Source of the DNA: Xenorhabdus kozodoii
GTDB taxonomy: Bacteria; Pseudomonadota; Gammaproteobacteria; Enterobacterales; Enterobacteriaceae
DNA: 64,000 nucleotides
Direction of reading: 5' to 3'
Assembly (NCBI RefSeq): GCF_002632875.1
Contig: NZ_NJCX01000011.1
Location: 1-64,000, forward strand
Shown here: positions 27,196-39,390 of the stretch, piece after piece
Numbering within the stretch: position 1 is the stretch's first letter
Layout: each line of letters starts with the position of its first letter
The notes under the pieces: generated by a model
Database searches by the model: none
The model's input: the letters and a program-made list of their open reading frames with translations, nothing else
What the model was told of the DNA's origin: nothing
Made by a program: the position numbers and the translations under genes

Positions 27196-28964
27196 TATTT
27201 GCTCTCTTTTTTAACCACAGAAATAGCCAGTTCTTCCAGTGCTGCTGAGCTAGCTGGGCTTGGCGCATCGGTCATCAGACATGCGGCGGCGGTTGTTTTC
27301 GGGAAAGCGATCACATCACGAATATTATCAGTATCTGTCAGTAGCATGACGAGGCGATCTAAGCCGAAAGCCAGACCAGCGTGTGGTGGCGTACCGTATT
27401 TCAGCGCATTCAACAGGAAACCAAATTTCTCCTGTTGTTCTTGCTCATTGATACCCAAAATACGGAATACAACTTGCTGCATTTCATTGCGATGGATACG
27501 GACAGACCCCCCACCCACTTCATAGCCATTGATAACCATGTCGTAAGCGTTCGCGGTAGCCGATTCTGGGTTACTTTCCAGCTCAGCCGCCGACATATCG
27601 CGCGGAGCAGTAAATGGATGGTGCATTGCCGTCAAGCCACCTTCCCCGTTGTCTTCGAACATGGGGAAGTCAACAACCCACAGCGGCTTCCAGCTTGCCA
27701 AATCGGTGATATTCAAGTCGCGTCCCAATTTCAGGCGCAGCGCCCCCATCGCATCAGTGACAATATTTTTCTGGTCAGCGCCGAAGAACAGGATATCACC
27801 ATCCTGTGCATGGGTACGGGACAACAGGCCTTCGACCACCTCCACAGACAGGAACTTGGCAATCGGGCTTTGTACCCCTTCCAGACCCGCGGCACGATCA
27901 TTAACTTTCATCCATGCCAAACCCTTCGCACCATAGATGCCAACAAATTTACCGTACTCATCAATTTGCTTGCGGCTTAGCTCTGCCCCGCCAGGTACAC
28001 AAATCGCGGCAACACGACCTTTCGGATTGTTTGCCGGTTCTGCAAAAACAGAGAATTCCACGTCTTTAACCAGATCGGCAATATCCACTAATTCCAGAGG
28101 GTTACGCAAGTCGGGTTTATCCGAACCAAAACGACGCATAGCTTCTTCGAATGTCATGGTCGGGAAACTACCCAAATCAACGCCTTTTGCCTCCAGCCAC
28201 AATTCGCGGATCATTTTCTCCATGATTTCACGAACTTGTTCAGCGGTCATAAATGAGGTTTCAACATCGATCTGGGTAAATTCAGGTTGGCGATCGGCAC
28301 GTAAGTCTTCATCGCGGAAGCATTTTACAATCTGATAATAACGGTCGAAACCGGACATCATCAAAAGCTGTTTGAAAAGTTGTGGGGACTGCGGTAGTGC
28401 ATAAAATTCGCCTTTATGAACACGGCTTGGCACTAAATAGTCACGCGCACCTTCTGGCGTTGCTTTAGTCAGCATTGGGGTTTCAACATCGATGAAACCT
28501 GCTTCATCCATAAAACGACGCACAAAACTGGTGATCTTTGCACGGGTTTTCAAACGCCGTGACATCTCAGGGCGACGCAGGTCAAGATAGCGGTATTTCA
28601 GACGCTGCTCTTCGCTGTTGTTCTGGTTGCTGTCCAGTGGCAATGGTTCTGAGCGGTTGAAAATCATCAAACTTTCTGCGAAAACTTCAATTTCGCCAGT
28701 GACCATGTCTTTGTTGATTTGGTTATCAGGGCGCGCACGCACGACCCCCGTAATTTGAATACAAAATTCATTACGCAGTTCAGAAGCCTGAGCAAAGACC
28801 TCTTTCTGGTCTGGGTCAAAAAATACCTGAACGATACCCTCGCGATCTCGCATATCAATGAAGATCAAGCCACCTAAATCACGGCGACGATTTACCCACC
28901 CACAAAGAGTTACTTTCTGGCCTTCATGGGCCAGGCTTAACTGCCCACAATAATTAGTACGCAT
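27195..28964 (-). CDS. aspS: aspartyl-tRNA synthetase
   Basis: AspRS (589 residues; E. coli 590) is a class II synthetase. The N-terminal OB anticodon-binding domain begins [29 protein letters not shown] (read in two pieces: [10 protein letters not shown] and [12 protein letters not shown]). Class II motif 2 lies around [20 protein letters not shown] and motif 3 in [17 protein letters not shown]. The bacterial GAD insertion is in the middle. It heads an aspS-nudB-yebC minus-strand gene set. Confidence 0.98.
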   Translation of the reverse strand: MRTNYCGQLSLAHEGQKVTLCGWVNRRRDLGGLIFIDMRDREGIVQVFFDPDQKEVFAQASELRNEFCIQITGVVRARPDNQINKDMVTGEIEVFAESLMIFNRSEPLPLDSNQNNSEEQRLKYRYLDLRRPEMSRRLKTRAKITSFVRRFMDEAGFIDVETPMLTKATPEGARDYLVPSRVHKGEFYALPQSPQLFKQLLMMSGFDRYYQIVKCFRDEDLRADRQPEFTQIDVETSFMTAEQVREIMEKMIRELWLEAKGVDLGSFPTMTFEEAMRRFGSDKPDLRNPLELVDIADLVKDVEFSVFAEPANNPKGRVAAICVPGGAELSRKQIDEYGKFVGIYGAKGLAWMKVNDRAAGLEGVQSPIAKFLSVEVVEGLLSRTHAQDGDILFFGADQKNIVTDAMGALRLKLGRDLNITDLASWKPLWVVDFPMFEDNGEGGLTAMHHPFTAPRDMSAAELESNPESATANAYDMVINGYEVGGGSVRIHRNEMQQVVFRILGINEQEQQEKFGFLLNALKYGTPPHAGLAFGLDRLVMLLTDTDNIRDVIAFPKTTAAACLMTDAPSPASSAALEELAISVVKKESK

Positions 28965-29233
28965 ACAATATCCTTTTACTCAGCTCGTTATGCTTTCTGC
29001 TGCGGAAATTTTGGCATTGTTCTTTTTTAAAAAAGAATGGCAAAAAGGCCGTTATTATACTGGAAATTCTAACCGTAGATAAGGCCATAACACCGTTCTT
29101 GCCAAGACAATTTTCTGTTATCCGGTTACATTCATAGAATTTAGTATTAAATACTATGATTTATAGCGACAGTTTTCTTTTTGAGGTTTATCATCATTTG
29201 GCCGTTTTTTGGTTAGGCGATTGGAGTTAAAAA

Positions 29234-29632
29234 ATGGTTAGCCCGCTTTATATAGTACTAGGCGCACTACTGCTCATTAAGCTATCTTTGGATGTCGTCA
29301 AATTGAGAACGCAATATCAGGTAGCCTATGGCGATGGCGGTTTTTATGAATTGCAAACCGCCATTCGGGTTCATGGTAATGCGGTTGAGTACATTCCAAT
29401 TTCAATGTTGTTATTGATTATGATGGAGATGAATGGGGCACCCGTTTGGATGCTGCACATTTGTGGCTTAGTATTACTTTCAGGCAGAATACTACACTAC
29501 TTTGGCTTGCGTCATCGAGAAATACGCTGGCGACGTATGGGTATGGCTGCAACCTATATCTCAATGATAGTAATGATTATTAATAACCTTTACTATTTGC
29601 CGTGGGAGCAGGTTTTTTCCCTCTATATATAA
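29234..29632 (+). CDS. yecN: YecN, MAPEG-family membrane protein
   Basis: The 132-residue protein has four predicted membrane helices and MAPEG-family motifs: VKLRTQYQVAYGDGG and the strongly conserved IRVHGNAVEYIPI. MAPEG proteins include glutathione-dependent enzymes, but this bacterial member is uncharacterised. It is next to cmoA as in E. coli, with a terminator between them. Confidence 0.93.
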   Translation: MVSPLYIVLGALLLIKLSLDVVKLRTQYQVAYGDGGFYELQTAIRVHGNAVEYIPISMLLLIMMEMNGAPVWMLHICGLVLLSGRILHYFGLRHREIRWRRMGMAATYISMIVMIINNLYYLPWEQVFSLYI

Positions 29633-29725
29633 TCTATTTCCTCTATATACATCCTCCCGCATATTTTGCTGTATAGCTCAATGGCAAGAAAGAGGCTTTC
29701 TACAAATATTGGTGATTAGAACAAT

Positions 29726-29758
29726 ACCTCAGGCGGTATACGACTGCCTGAGGTTTTA
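29726..29758 (+). terminator. yecN intrinsic terminator
   Basis: ACCTCAGGC (29726-29734), an 11-base loop, GCCTGAGGT (29746-29754) then TTTTAT, 94 bases after yecN. Confidence 0.8.
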
Positions 29759-29807
29759 TCTATTGATTATCCCCCTTTCTGACTTTTCCTGCATTCTGTT
29801 AGAATAA

Positions 29808-31594
<1,787 letters not shown>

Positions 31595-31627
31595 TTTTTC
31601 TCTTGATCTTTTAGATTGCCACTTTGC

Positions 31628-31672
31628 TCCCCAGTGACATAGTTAACGACGTCACTGGGGATTTTAGTTTTT
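31628..31672 (+). terminator. cmoAB intrinsic terminator
   Basis: TCCCCAGTGAC (31628-31638), a 12-base loop, GTCACTGGGGA (31651-31661) then TTTTAGTTTTT. It overlaps the cutC stop codon region on the other strand and may serve both convergent genes. Confidence 0.85.
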
Positions 31673-32416
31673 CCGTTGAACCAAACTGATCACCCCTTTC
31701 ATCGATTCAACTAATTGCCCATCGACACAATGATAAGCATACTCATCCACATCACGATCGTCAGAACTCATCGTCACACCAGCTTTTCGATATTTCATGG
31801 AAGAAGGCACTATCTTGCCGGCTGAACTATGAACTTCCGTTATGCCAATTTCCAGAAACTTACTGATATTACTCATTCTGACACCCGCCCCGGCCATAAT
31901 GATCGGCCCTTGGCTGGTTTGTAACAATTCTTTTAACAGAGGCAAACCCAATTCAGCATTTTGTTGCTGGCCTGACGTCAAAATGCGTTTGATACCAAGC
32001 CCTGTCAGTTGCTCCAACGCAACATGGGGATTGAAACACATATCAAAGGCGCGATGAAAAGTGATTTCCATACTGCCTGACAATGAGATCAATTGCCTCA
32101 TGCGAAGCCGATCGATATGGCCTTCTTCAGTTAGCATGCCAAAAACGACACCAGGAAACCCCATATCACGGATACGGGCAACATCATTTTTCATCACTTC
32201 GAAATCAGTATTGCTATAACAAAAATCCCCCCCTCTTGGCCGTACAATAGGATGCACAGGAATTGATAAACGCTGTCGCGCGTGCTGCAACGCCCCGAAA
32301 CTCGGCGTTACCCCGCCTTCCGACGGACTTGCACATAATTCGATGCGATCAGCTCCCGCCTTTTGTGCGACCAAGGCACAATTGATGCTATAACAGCAAA
32401 TTTCCAGCGTTATCAT
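31664..32416 (-). CDS. cutC: CutC family protein
   Basis: The 250-residue TIM-barrel protein starts [28 protein letters not shown], read in part as LEICCYS and GADRIELCA, with [12 protein letters not shown] and [11 protein letters not shown] further on. CutC was named for copper tolerance in E. coli, but later work attributes that effect elsewhere, so the role is uncertain. The start at 32416 follows GAGGGG; an in-frame ATG at 32437 would place that ribosome binding site inside the gene. It neighbours cmoB as in E. coli. Confidence 0.94.
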   Translation of the reverse strand: MITLEICCYSINCALVAQKAGADRIELCASPSEGGVTPSFGALQHARQRLSIPVHPIVRPRGGDFCYSNTDFEVMKNDVARIRDMGFPGVVFGMLTEEGHIDRLRMRQLISLSGSMEITFHRAFDMCFNPHVALEQLTGLGIKRILTSGQQQNAELGLPLLKELLQTSQGPIIMAGAGVRMSNISKFLEIGITEVHSSAGKIVPSSMKYRKAGVTMSSDDRDVDEYAYHCVDGQLVESMKGVISLVQRKN

Positions 32417-32491
32417 TCCAAACCCCTCGGATATCAACTCTCAATAACTTATTTATCTATTTATGAAATATCATTGGTGCACTAGGGTCGA

Positions 32492-33784
32492 TTAGCCTAC
32501 ACGTGTCACCTTTCCCACAAGAAAGATATAGGAAAGTGCCCCCATCAGGGTGACAACGGAGATGTAAACCAGTGCTGGTGCAAAACCGTAACTCTGAGCC
32601 AAATAGCCAATCACAAGAGGTACAGAGATCCCCCCCAATCCACCGACAAAATTAAAAACGCCGCCGGTCAAACCAATCAAACGTATCGGCGCTAATGAAG
32701 AAACCAGTGACCAGGTAATGGATGCAAAGCCGTTACCGAAGAATGCCAGCGCCATGAGTACCGTGATCCCTATCGGATTATTGGTGTAATTGGCGCCCAT
32801 AATACAGGTGGAAATGATTAAACCGCAAATAATCGGGGTCTTACGCGCCGCGCCCAAAGAAAAACCTTTACGTACCATTTTATCTGCCAGCCAGCCGGAG
32901 AGGAGTACGCCGAGAAATGCCGCCAAGAACGGAACGGTTGTCATAAAACCCGCTTTTAGCGCGGTAATTCCTTTCTCTTGAGTCAGATAATTCGGGAACC
33001 AGGTTAAAAAAAACCACAGCGTTGAAGCGACGGCAAATTGCCCCAGATAAACGCCCACCAGCTTACGATGGAACACCAATTTCCAGTCAGCAATAGTCAG
33101 GGAGTCGCGTGCCGCTTTCTTCGCGGGCGAGTCACCCTCTACCAACCCCCCTCCACTGCGGATATACTCAAGCTCCGCATGACTAAGACTTTTGGTTAAC
33201 CGTGGAGACCGATAAACACCAACCCAGATGAGTGACCAGATAATCCCGATCCCCCCCGTCATGAAAAAAACCCAGTGCCAGCCCATTAATTCCTGAAACC
33301 ACATAAGAAATGGCGTCAGGAAAGCCAACCCAACAAACTGCCCTGAGGTGTAAAAGCCAACCGCAAAGGCACGTTCATGTTCAGGAAACCAACTTGTCAC
33401 CATGCGGTTATTGGTGGGAAATGTCGGGGCTTCAAAAATACCCGTCAGGGCGCGTAGTCCCATAAGTGACACCCGTCCAATGGCAAAGCCCTGTAATAAC
33501 GTCACCACCGACCAGCCAAGAATGGCAATAAAATAGGTCAAACGTGAACCAACACGATCGAGGAACCAACCGCCGGGAATTTGGCATAGGGTATAAAGCC
33601 AGGCAAAGGCGGAAAAGATGTAGCCCATTTCTGTTTTCGTGATCCCAAACTCTTTCTGAATATTTACTGATGCAACAGCAAGGTTGGCTCGATCAACATA
33701 ACAGATAACGACCGTAATAAAGATCATGATCAGGGTCAGATAGCGCCGACGCCCGATTTTCGCAGTGATTACTGAAATATTCAT
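32492..33784 (-). CDS. dgoT: DgoT, D-galactonate:proton symporter (MFS)
   Basis: From ATG 33784 the protein is 430 residues, exactly E. coli DgoT, and belongs to the ACS family of the major facilitator superfamily. About twelve membrane helices are visible. Family marks are [18 protein letters not shown] in helix 1 (the substrate-site region), [14 protein letters not shown] and [20 protein letters not shown]. An in-frame ATG at 33826 would add 14 residues with no E. coli counterpart. It is the last gene of the dgo operon, 108 bases after dgoD. Confidence 0.92.
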   Translation of the reverse strand: MNISVITAKIGRRRYLTLIMIFITVVICYVDRANLAVASVNIQKEFGITKTEMGYIFSAFAWLYTLCQIPGGWFLDRVGSRLTYFIAILGWSVVTLLQGFAIGRVSLMGLRALTGIFEAPTFPTNNRMVTSWFPEHERAFAVGFYTSGQFVGLAFLTPFLMWFQELMGWHWVFFMTGGIGIIWSLIWVGVYRSPRLTKSLSHAELEYIRSGGGLVEGDSPAKKAARDSLTIADWKLVFHRKLVGVYLGQFAVASTLWFFLTWFPNYLTQEKGITALKAGFMTTVPFLAAFLGVLLSGWLADKMVRKGFSLGAARKTPIICGLIISTCIMGANYTNNPIGITVLMALAFFGNGFASITWSLVSSLAPIRLIGLTGGVFNFVGGLGGISVPLVIGYLAQSYGFAPALVYISVVTLMGALSYIFLVGKVTRVG

Positions 33785-33892
33785 GCCAATCTGTCTCCCG
33801 TTATTGGGCACAGTGAAATCCTTCACTCTGCCCTGTCGTTAAGAGAGGATGCAGAAGAAATGATTAACCTAGTTATTTAATAACGGACCTCA

Positions 33893-35041
33893 TTACCATT
33901 CGGCAATCGAGCCATCTTGATGCCGCCACAATGGATTGCGCCAGTCCGGTGCATTTTTGCTGCGCGCAATGACCTGCGGTTCGTCAATTTCAACGCCAAG
34001 ACCCGGCTTCATTAATGGCTTAAAGAAACCACCTTCCATACTGAAATCGGCTTTATTTCTTACGAAATCAAGTAACTCCGCACCCTTATTGTAATGAATA
34101 CCCATACTTTGTTCTTGGAATATCGCATTACGTGATATGAAATCGATGTGCAGGCACGCCGCCAGCGCAATCGGCCCCAGTGGACAATGCGGTGCCAGCG
34201 CAACATCATAAGATTCAGCCATGCCCGCAATTTTATAACATTCAGTAATTCCTCCCGCATGTGATAAATCTGGCTGGATAATTGCCAGGCTGCCCGTTTC
34301 CAGTATCCGTTTAAATTCAAAACGGGAGAACATACGCTCACCTGCCGCAATGGGAATATGGGTTTGCGCCGCCAAACGTGGGTAATATTCCGCCTGTTCC
34401 GCCAGCACAGGCTCCTCAATAAATAGAGGACGATACGGTTCTAATTCCTTAATTAATACCTTCGCCATAGGTGCGCTAACCCGGCCATGAAAATCGAGCC
34501 CAAATTCGATTTCATTACCGAACACTTCACGGATTTGCGCTACGGTATTGACCGCCGCATCAATTTTTCGGGAATCATCAATGATGCCCAACTCTTCACA
34601 ACCATTTAATTTGAAAGTATCAAAACCGATCTTCCGTAAGGTCTTAATGCCGTCAATCACCTCCGACGGACGATCGCCCCCCACCCAGCTATACACTTTG
34701 ATTTTGTCGCGCACCAGTCCCCCCATCAGTTGCCACACCGGTGCGCCCAGGACCTTCCCTTTGATGTCCCATAAAGCCTGATCGATACCCGCTATGGCGC
34801 TCATCAGAATTGGACCGCCACGGTAAAACCCTGCGCGGTACATCACCTGCCATAAGTCATTGATGCGGGCAGGATCTTGTCCAATCAAATATTCACCGAG
34901 TTCGTGCACTGCGGCTTCTACCGTGCGGGCACGGCCTTCAATGACCGGTTCCCCCCAGCCTGTAACACCTTCATCTGTTTCAATTTTTAGGAACATCCAG
35001 CGTGGTGGTAAACGGTAGGTTGTAAATTGAGTGATTTTCAT
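33893..35041 (-). CDS. dgoD: DgoD, D-galactonate dehydratase
   Basis: DgoD (382 residues, the E. coli length) is an enolase-superfamily enzyme converting D-galactonate to 2-keto-3-deoxygalactonate. Metal ligands are in [10 protein letters not shown] (Asp), PLFIEEPVL (Glu) and [13 protein letters not shown] (Glu), with catalytic histidines in LDFHGR and [15 protein letters not shown]. The start overlaps the dgoA stop by 4 bases (ATGA), so translation is coupled. Confidence 0.96.
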   Translation of the reverse strand: MKITQFTTYRLPPRWMFLKIETDEGVTGWGEPVIEGRARTVEAAVHELGEYLIGQDPARINDLWQVMYRAGFYRGGPILMSAIAGIDQALWDIKGKVLGAPVWQLMGGLVRDKIKVYSWVGGDRPSEVIDGIKTLRKIGFDTFKLNGCEELGIIDDSRKIDAAVNTVAQIREVFGNEIEFGLDFHGRVSAPMAKVLIKELEPYRPLFIEEPVLAEQAEYYPRLAAQTHIPIAAGERMFSRFEFKRILETGSLAIIQPDLSHAGGITECYKIAGMAESYDVALAPHCPLGPIALAACLHIDFISRNAIFQEQSMGIHYNKGAELLDFVRNKADFSMEGGFFKPLMKPGLGVEIDEPQVIARSKNAPDWRNPLWRHQDGSIAEW

Positions 35042-35655
35042 TGCACGGCCTCTCGATAAGCATTAACAAACAAGGTGGCTTGTCGTGCGGTTCGTTCAAC
35101 CGATTGGCCGGCACGATAAAGATCGTTGCCTAAACCGGCGCCAATGCAACCGGCGTTAATCCACTGGGACAGATTATCTGGCGTGACACCGCCCACGGCG
35201 AAAACAGGCACGTCTGGCGGTAAAACGGCTTTCAATGCCTTGATATAAGCGGGGCCGAATGCCGATGAAGGGAAAATTTTTAATGACTGTGCACCCGCTT
35301 CCAGCGCGGTAAAGGCTTCTGTGGCCGTCGCACAACCAGGGCACACTGTCATACCATGGGCGACTGCGCAGCGGATCACATCGCGGTGGGTATTCGGGGT
35401 AACAATCAGTTTGCAGCCCATTTCCGCCAGCACATCTACCTGCGCTGGTTTCAGTACGGTGCCTGCCCCAACCAGCGCCTGGCCGCCAAACTCTTTCACA
35501 ATGGCCGGAATACTCTGCTCCCAGTGTGGGGAATTAAGGGGGATCTCCACCGTATCGAACCCAGCATTAATGACCGCAGCGACGTGTTCGAGTGCCTCGC
35601 CGGGTTTAATACCGCGAAGAATGGCGATAAGTGGAAGATTGGTTTGCCACTGCAT
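35038..35655 (-). CDS. dgoA: DgoA, 2-dehydro-3-deoxy-6-phosphogalactonate aldolase
   Basis: DgoA (205 residues, the E. coli length) cleaves KDPGal to pyruvate and glyceraldehyde-3-phosphate. It is a class I TIM-barrel aldolase; the Schiff-base lysine is in [18 protein letters not shown], and the catalytic Glu in [13 protein letters not shown]. The ribosome binding site AAGGAG precedes the ATG by 8 bases. The gene starts inside the last 50 bases of dgoK, in another frame. Confidence 0.96.
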   Translation of the reverse strand: MQWQTNLPLIAILRGIKPGEALEHVAAVINAGFDTVEIPLNSPHWEQSIPAIVKEFGGQALVGAGTVLKPAQVDVLAEMGCKLIVTPNTHRDVIRCAVAHGMTVCPGCATATEAFTALEAGAQSLKIFPSSAFGPAYIKALKAVLPPDVPVFAVGGVTPDNLSQWINAGCIGAGLGNDLYRAGQSVERTARQATLFVNAYREAVQ

Positions 35656-36532
35656 TTGCGATACTCCTTATGCCTACCTGAAAAACGGTATCGCCGTCTG
35701 CCAAAGAGACATTGCGCCCGATAACGCTGAACGCGTGCTGATAACGGGCAGCTAATGAAAGTCCGGCAACGAGGGTGATAGTCTGTTGATCCGCAAAATA
35801 GTGACTCATGTTCGCCACTTCCGCGCCAATTAACAGACCGGATAAAAATTCACTGACATGTTCGCGTGGCAAGGTTCCCAATATGTGTGAAGCGCGAACT
35901 TCGAAGAGGTGCGGCAAAAGTGCCGGAGAATCCATTCCCCGTTGAAGACCCGCATTAAAAGCCTCAGGGCAAGCACGTTGTTCTGGCAACCCCGCTCCCA
36001 CCAGTGAATGATCCAAAAGTAAATGATGGAGTTCACCGGTCATCACCGTACGGAAATCATGGATTTGCTGGTTGTCAGCCAACACCCATTTGCTGTGAGT
36101 GCCAGGCATGACATAAAGAGAAGAAGGAAAAAGCTGATGGGCACCCAATAATTGAGTCTCTTCGCCTCGCATCACGTTATGGTTATCCTCACGTGAAACA
36201 CACAAGCCTGGAATAATCCAGACATTGTCTGCGACGGGAGTTAATTGCTCGCCTATTGCAGAAAACCGGATGGGAACCGGCAGATAGGGAACGGTTTTCC
36301 AACCCACGTTACTACCAATCATACCTGCCATGACAATCGGCGTTTTGTCATTCCGCCAGCCTTGAGTCATTTCGGCTAACACCACTTGCGGGGGTTTTCC
36401 ATTGAGGCGGGTGACTCCCGCTGCGGACTGCCTGCTTTCCAGACACTCATCGCCCTCATAGAGCCAGGCCCGCAAATTGGTTGATCCCCAATCAATAGTG
36501 ATGCAGCGTGCTGTTATGTTATTTCCAGTCAT
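35606..36532 (-). CDS. dgoK: DgoK, 2-dehydro-3-deoxygalactonokinase
   Basis: The 308-residue kinase phosphorylates 2-keto-3-deoxygalactonate (E. coli 292). Motifs are TIDWGSTNLRAWLYEG near the N-terminus, VMAGMIGSNVGW, NVMRGEETQLLGAH and VMPGTHSKWV. The C-terminus ([14 protein letters not shown]) is about 15 residues longer than in E. coli and overlaps dgoA by 50 bases. Its start codon lies within the decayed dgoR remnant, with no strong ribosome binding site seen. Order dgoK-dgoA-dgoD-dgoT is that of E. coli minus the regulator. Confidence 0.94.
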   Translation of the reverse strand: MTGNNITARCITIDWGSTNLRAWLYEGDECLESRQSAAGVTRLNGKPPQVVLAEMTQGWRNDKTPIVMAGMIGSNVGWKTVPYLPVPIRFSAIGEQLTPVADNVWIIPGLCVSREDNHNVMRGEETQLLGAHQLFPSSLYVMPGTHSKWVLADNQQIHDFRTVMTGELHHLLLDHSLVGAGLPEQRACPEAFNAGLQRGMDSPALLPHLFEVRASHILGTLPREHVSEFLSGLLIGAEVANMSHYFADQQTITLVAGLSLAARYQHAFSVIGRNVSLADGDTVFQVGIRSIANAVANQSSTYRHSSRY

Positions 36533-36701
36533 TTTCCAGCACCCACTGTAGCACGTCGGAATTCAGGTCATTCCATGGGCTTATGGTTCGGTCAAAGCCC
36601 CGGAACCGTTTTACTTCGATTAGCCGTTTCGCCATTAGTGAGACGTTGATGTTGCGTGATGTTTCAGACTCTTCGCACGATCCGGCAAGTACAGCATTGT
36701 G
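36519..36701 (-). pseudogene. dgoR: dgoR remnant (GntR-type repressor), decayed
   Basis: The minus strand reads, in one open frame, SCEESETSRNINVSLMAKR then LIEVKRFRGFDRTIS and SDVLQWVLENDWK before TAA at 36519. This aligns with the DNA-binding region of E. coli DgoR (CEEF.TSRNI..VFRSLMAKRLIEMKRYRG...DTDVLQWVLEND). The first helix region upstream is lost (TAA at 36702-36704), about 4 residues are missing after SRNI, and the whole C-terminal FCD ligand domain (about 150 residues) is gone. dgoK starts inside the remnant. Confidence 0.8.
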
Positions 36702-36734
36702 TTACAATTTAACCAAATAGGACTAAGATAGAGA

Positions 36735-37313
36735 TCACAAAAAAAGCACCCGTTTTATCGACGACTCGCTTTTGATGATCTCTTTGAGAGAAAAAGGGTG
36801 AAATTTGATGGTGACTTCGCCATTTGTCACCGCTAGCGTTGGGTTTGGCAAACGTTCATTATCGCCTTTCGGCTGACTTTCTTTGGTACGAAACACGGCG
36901 GGTAGCGGATCAGGCAGTAACTTATAGGCTTCGTGTATCAGTTGCTCTGGTGATACAGGCAGAACAAATTCAACATGTTCCCAACCTTCGTGAACATATT
37001 GTTTGTTACCCGGATAAGGCAATTCGACACAATCAATGTGCCAGCCAAGTAAAGGGATTGGCTGTTCTAACTCAAATAAACAGATCGGCCGACCATTAAT
37101 TCGGCTTTCAGACAGCAATTGACCACATTGCAGAAAACCCTGACGCCAGCGATCAGCGATTGAAATGTCATTACAACGCAGGGAAATGTGGTCTGCTGAA
37201 TAGGGCGTAATTTCTAAACCAAGCGATTCACCAAACTGCTTTAGCTTTTGTTCAAATCTGGATAAATCAGCCACTAAATCCTGTAATTCAGAAACTGTTG
37301 AAAAATGTGTCAT
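36735..37313 (-). CDS. yecM: YecM, VOC-superfamily protein
   Basis: The 192-residue protein (E. coli 188-190) belongs to the vicinal-oxygen-chelate fold, with putative metal positions such as SADHISLRCND and WEHVEFVLPVS. It is uncharacterised biochemically. It sits upstream of argS in the divergent orientation, as cutC-yecM-argS do in E. coli, which shows that the dgo operon is inserted between cutC and yecM. Confidence 0.9.
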   Translation of the reverse strand: MTHFSTVSELQDLVADLSRFEQKLKQFGESLGLEITPYSADHISLRCNDISIADRWRQGFLQCGQLLSESRINGRPICLFELEQPIPLLGWHIDCVELPYPGNKQYVHEGWEHVEFVLPVSPEQLIHEAYKLLPDPLPAVFRTKESQPKGDNERLPNPTLAVTNGEVTIKFHPFSLKEIIKSESSIKRVLFL

Positions 37314-37568
37314 CTTTTCCCCATCAAAAAAACCAACAAAATCGTTTTCTCCCCTTGCCCTAAAATCCGGCGGATTTTAGCTGGAATGGCAAAGAATTGT
37401 CTGAAAGGCGAGCTTAAAACCCAAAGTCATCTTGTAAGCCACGGCTGATGGTAGCATGCAGGATGTTGAATATGGTATAAAACCCGTTATTTTCTCATAA
37501 CCCACACGCTTAAAAGTATCTGCATAATTCAAATGCAGGCACTTTTGTGCGTCATTGAAGGTAACACG

Positions 37569-39299
37569 GTGAATATTCAGGCAATCCTTTCAGAAAAAAT
37601 CAGCCATGCGCTGATTGCGGCTGGTGCTCCGGCTAACAGTGAAGCTCACGTTCGTCAATCTGCAAAAGTTCAGTTTGGTGACTACCAAGCAAATGGTGTC
37701 ATGGCGGCAGCAAAAAAAGTGGGCATGCCACCTCGACAATTGGCAGAAAAAGTCGTCAGTTTGCTGGATCTGCAAGGCATTGCCAGCAAAGTTGAGATTG
37801 CAGGCCCTGGTTTTATCAATATCTTTCTGGATAAAGCGTGGGTTGCTGCCAATATTGAAACAGCGTTGAAAGATGAAAAACTGGGGATCACCCCGGTAAC
37901 ACCACAAACCATCGTTATCGACTATTCTGCACCGAACGTTGCAAAACAAATGCACATTGGGCACATTCGTTCCACGATCATTGGCGATGCCGCGGCACGT
38001 ACCCTGGAATTTTTAGGGCACAAAGTCATCCGTGCCAATCATGTTGGTGACTGGGGCACTCAGTTCGGCATGCTGATTGCTTATCTGGAAAAAGTCCAGA
38101 ATGAAGATGCCAGTGATATGGCATTGGCGGATTTAGAGGTCTTCTATCGTGAAGCGAAGAAAACTTACGACGAAGATGAAGAGTTCGCTGTTCGTGCCCG
38201 TAACTACGTCGTAAAACTGCAAGGCGGTGATGAATATTGCCGTACCATGTGGCGCAAACTGGTGGATATCACCATGTCACAGAATCAGGAAACCTACGAT
38301 CGCCTGAATGTGACGTTGACCCAAAAAGATGTCATGGGTGAAAGTCTGTATAACGATATGCTGCCTGGCATTGTTGCCGACCTGAAACAGCGTGGGTTTG
38401 CTGTTGAAAGCGATGGCGCTACCGTGGTTTACCTTGATGAGTATAAGAATAAAGAAGGCGAACCAATGGGGGTTATCATCCAGAAAAAAGATGGGGGCTA
38501 CCTTTATACCACGACGGATATTGCTTGCGCCAAGTACCGTCATGAAGTCCTGCATGCCGACCGTGTTCTTTACTACATCGATTCACGCCAACACCAGCAC
38601 TTAATGCAAGCTTGGACAATAGTACGCAAGGCGGGTTACATTCCTGAGTCTATGTCACTCGAACACCATATGTTCGGCATGATGCTGGGTAAAGATGGCA
38701 AGCCATTCAAAACCCGTGCAGGTGGTACAGTAAGGCTGTCTGATTTGTTGGACGAAGCCATTGAACGCGCAAACGCTCTGATCCGCGAAAAAAACCCGGA
38801 TATGCCGGAAGACGAACTGAAAAAGATTGTCAACGCCGTAGGTATTGGCGCAGTGAAATATGCTGACCTTTCCAAAAGCCGTACGACCGATTACGTATTT
38901 GACTGGGATAACATGCTCGCCTTTGAAGGCAATACCGCACCTTATATGCAATATGCCTATACCCGTGTGAATTCCATCTTCAAGCGTGCAGACATTGATG
39001 AAAATAGCCTGACACAACCTGTCCTTCTGAACGAAGAACGTGAACAAGCCCTGGCGACGCGCCTGTTACAATTTGAAGAGACGATCACAACCGTTGCCCG
39101 TGAAGGCACGCCTCACGTGATGTGTGCTTATCTTTATGATCTGGCTGGCCTGTTCTCCGGTTTTTACGAACATTGCCCGATCCTGAATGCTGATAGCGAA
39201 GCCGTACGCCAGAGCCGCCTGAAATTGGCACTGCTGACAGCGAAGACGTTGAAGCTAGGCCTTGATACCCTGGGGATCGAAACGGTAGAACGGATGTAA
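37569..39299 (+). CDS. argS: arginyl-tRNA synthetase
   Basis: ArgRS (576 residues from GTG 37569; E. coli 577) is a class I synthetase. The N-terminus [20 protein letters not shown] matches E. coli, whose gene is also reported to start with GUG; AAGG precedes the GTG. An upstream in-frame ATG at 37533 would add 12 residues without family support. The HIGH motif is [13 protein letters not shown]; as in E. coli, no canonical KMSKS is evident. The C-terminal DALR anticodon domain ends [10 protein letters not shown]. Confidence 0.97.
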   Translation: MNIQAILSEKISHALIAAGAPANSEAHVRQSAKVQFGDYQANGVMAAAKKVGMPPRQLAEKVVSLLDLQGIASKVEIAGPGFINIFLDKAWVAANIETALKDEKLGITPVTPQTIVIDYSAPNVAKQMHIGHIRSTIIGDAAARTLEFLGHKVIRANHVGDWGTQFGMLIAYLEKVQNEDASDMALADLEVFYREAKKTYDEDEEFAVRARNYVVKLQGGDEYCRTMWRKLVDITMSQNQETYDRLNVTLTQKDVMGESLYNDMLPGIVADLKQRGFAVESDGATVVYLDEYKNKEGEPMGVIIQKKDGGYLYTTTDIACAKYRHEVLHADRVLYYIDSRQHQHLMQAWTIVRKAGYIPESMSLEHHMFGMMLGKDGKPFKTRAGGTVRLSDLLDEAIERANALIREKNPDMPEDELKKIVNAVGIGAVKYADLSKSRTTDYVFDWDNMLAFEGNTAPYMQYAYTRVNSIFKRADIDENSLTQPVLLNEEREQALATRLLQFEETITTVAREGTPHVMCAYLYDLAGLFSGFYEHCPILNADSEAVRQSRLKLALLTAKTLKLGLDTLGIETVERM

Positions 39300-39315
39300 T
39301 CACTTTGTTCCCACC

Positions 39316-39373
39316 AAACTGGCATGATCAGGTCATGCCAGTTTCAGGCCGCCCAATCCATCATTGGGCGGCC
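39316..39373 (+). terminator. two tandem hairpins between argS and murJ
   Basis: First stem AAACTGGCATGA (39316-39327) with its complement (39333-39344), loop TCAGG; second stem GGCCGCCCAAT (39347-39357) with its complement (39363-39373), loop CCATC. They separate convergent argS and murJ and can terminate from both sides; only short U-runs follow. Confidence 0.6.
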
Positions 39374-39390
39374 ATTTGATAACAGCTCGT

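Noticed and set aside
27381-28335. Long plus-strand frames (199 and 132 codons) antisense to aspS
   Set aside because: They are fully inside aspS and arise from its codon pattern; no motifs or ribosome binding sites support them.
29650-29730. Possible tRNA-like sequence between yecN and cmoA
   Set aside because: TAGCTCAATGG resembles a D-arm, but no T-arm, anticodon stem or acceptor stem could be formed.
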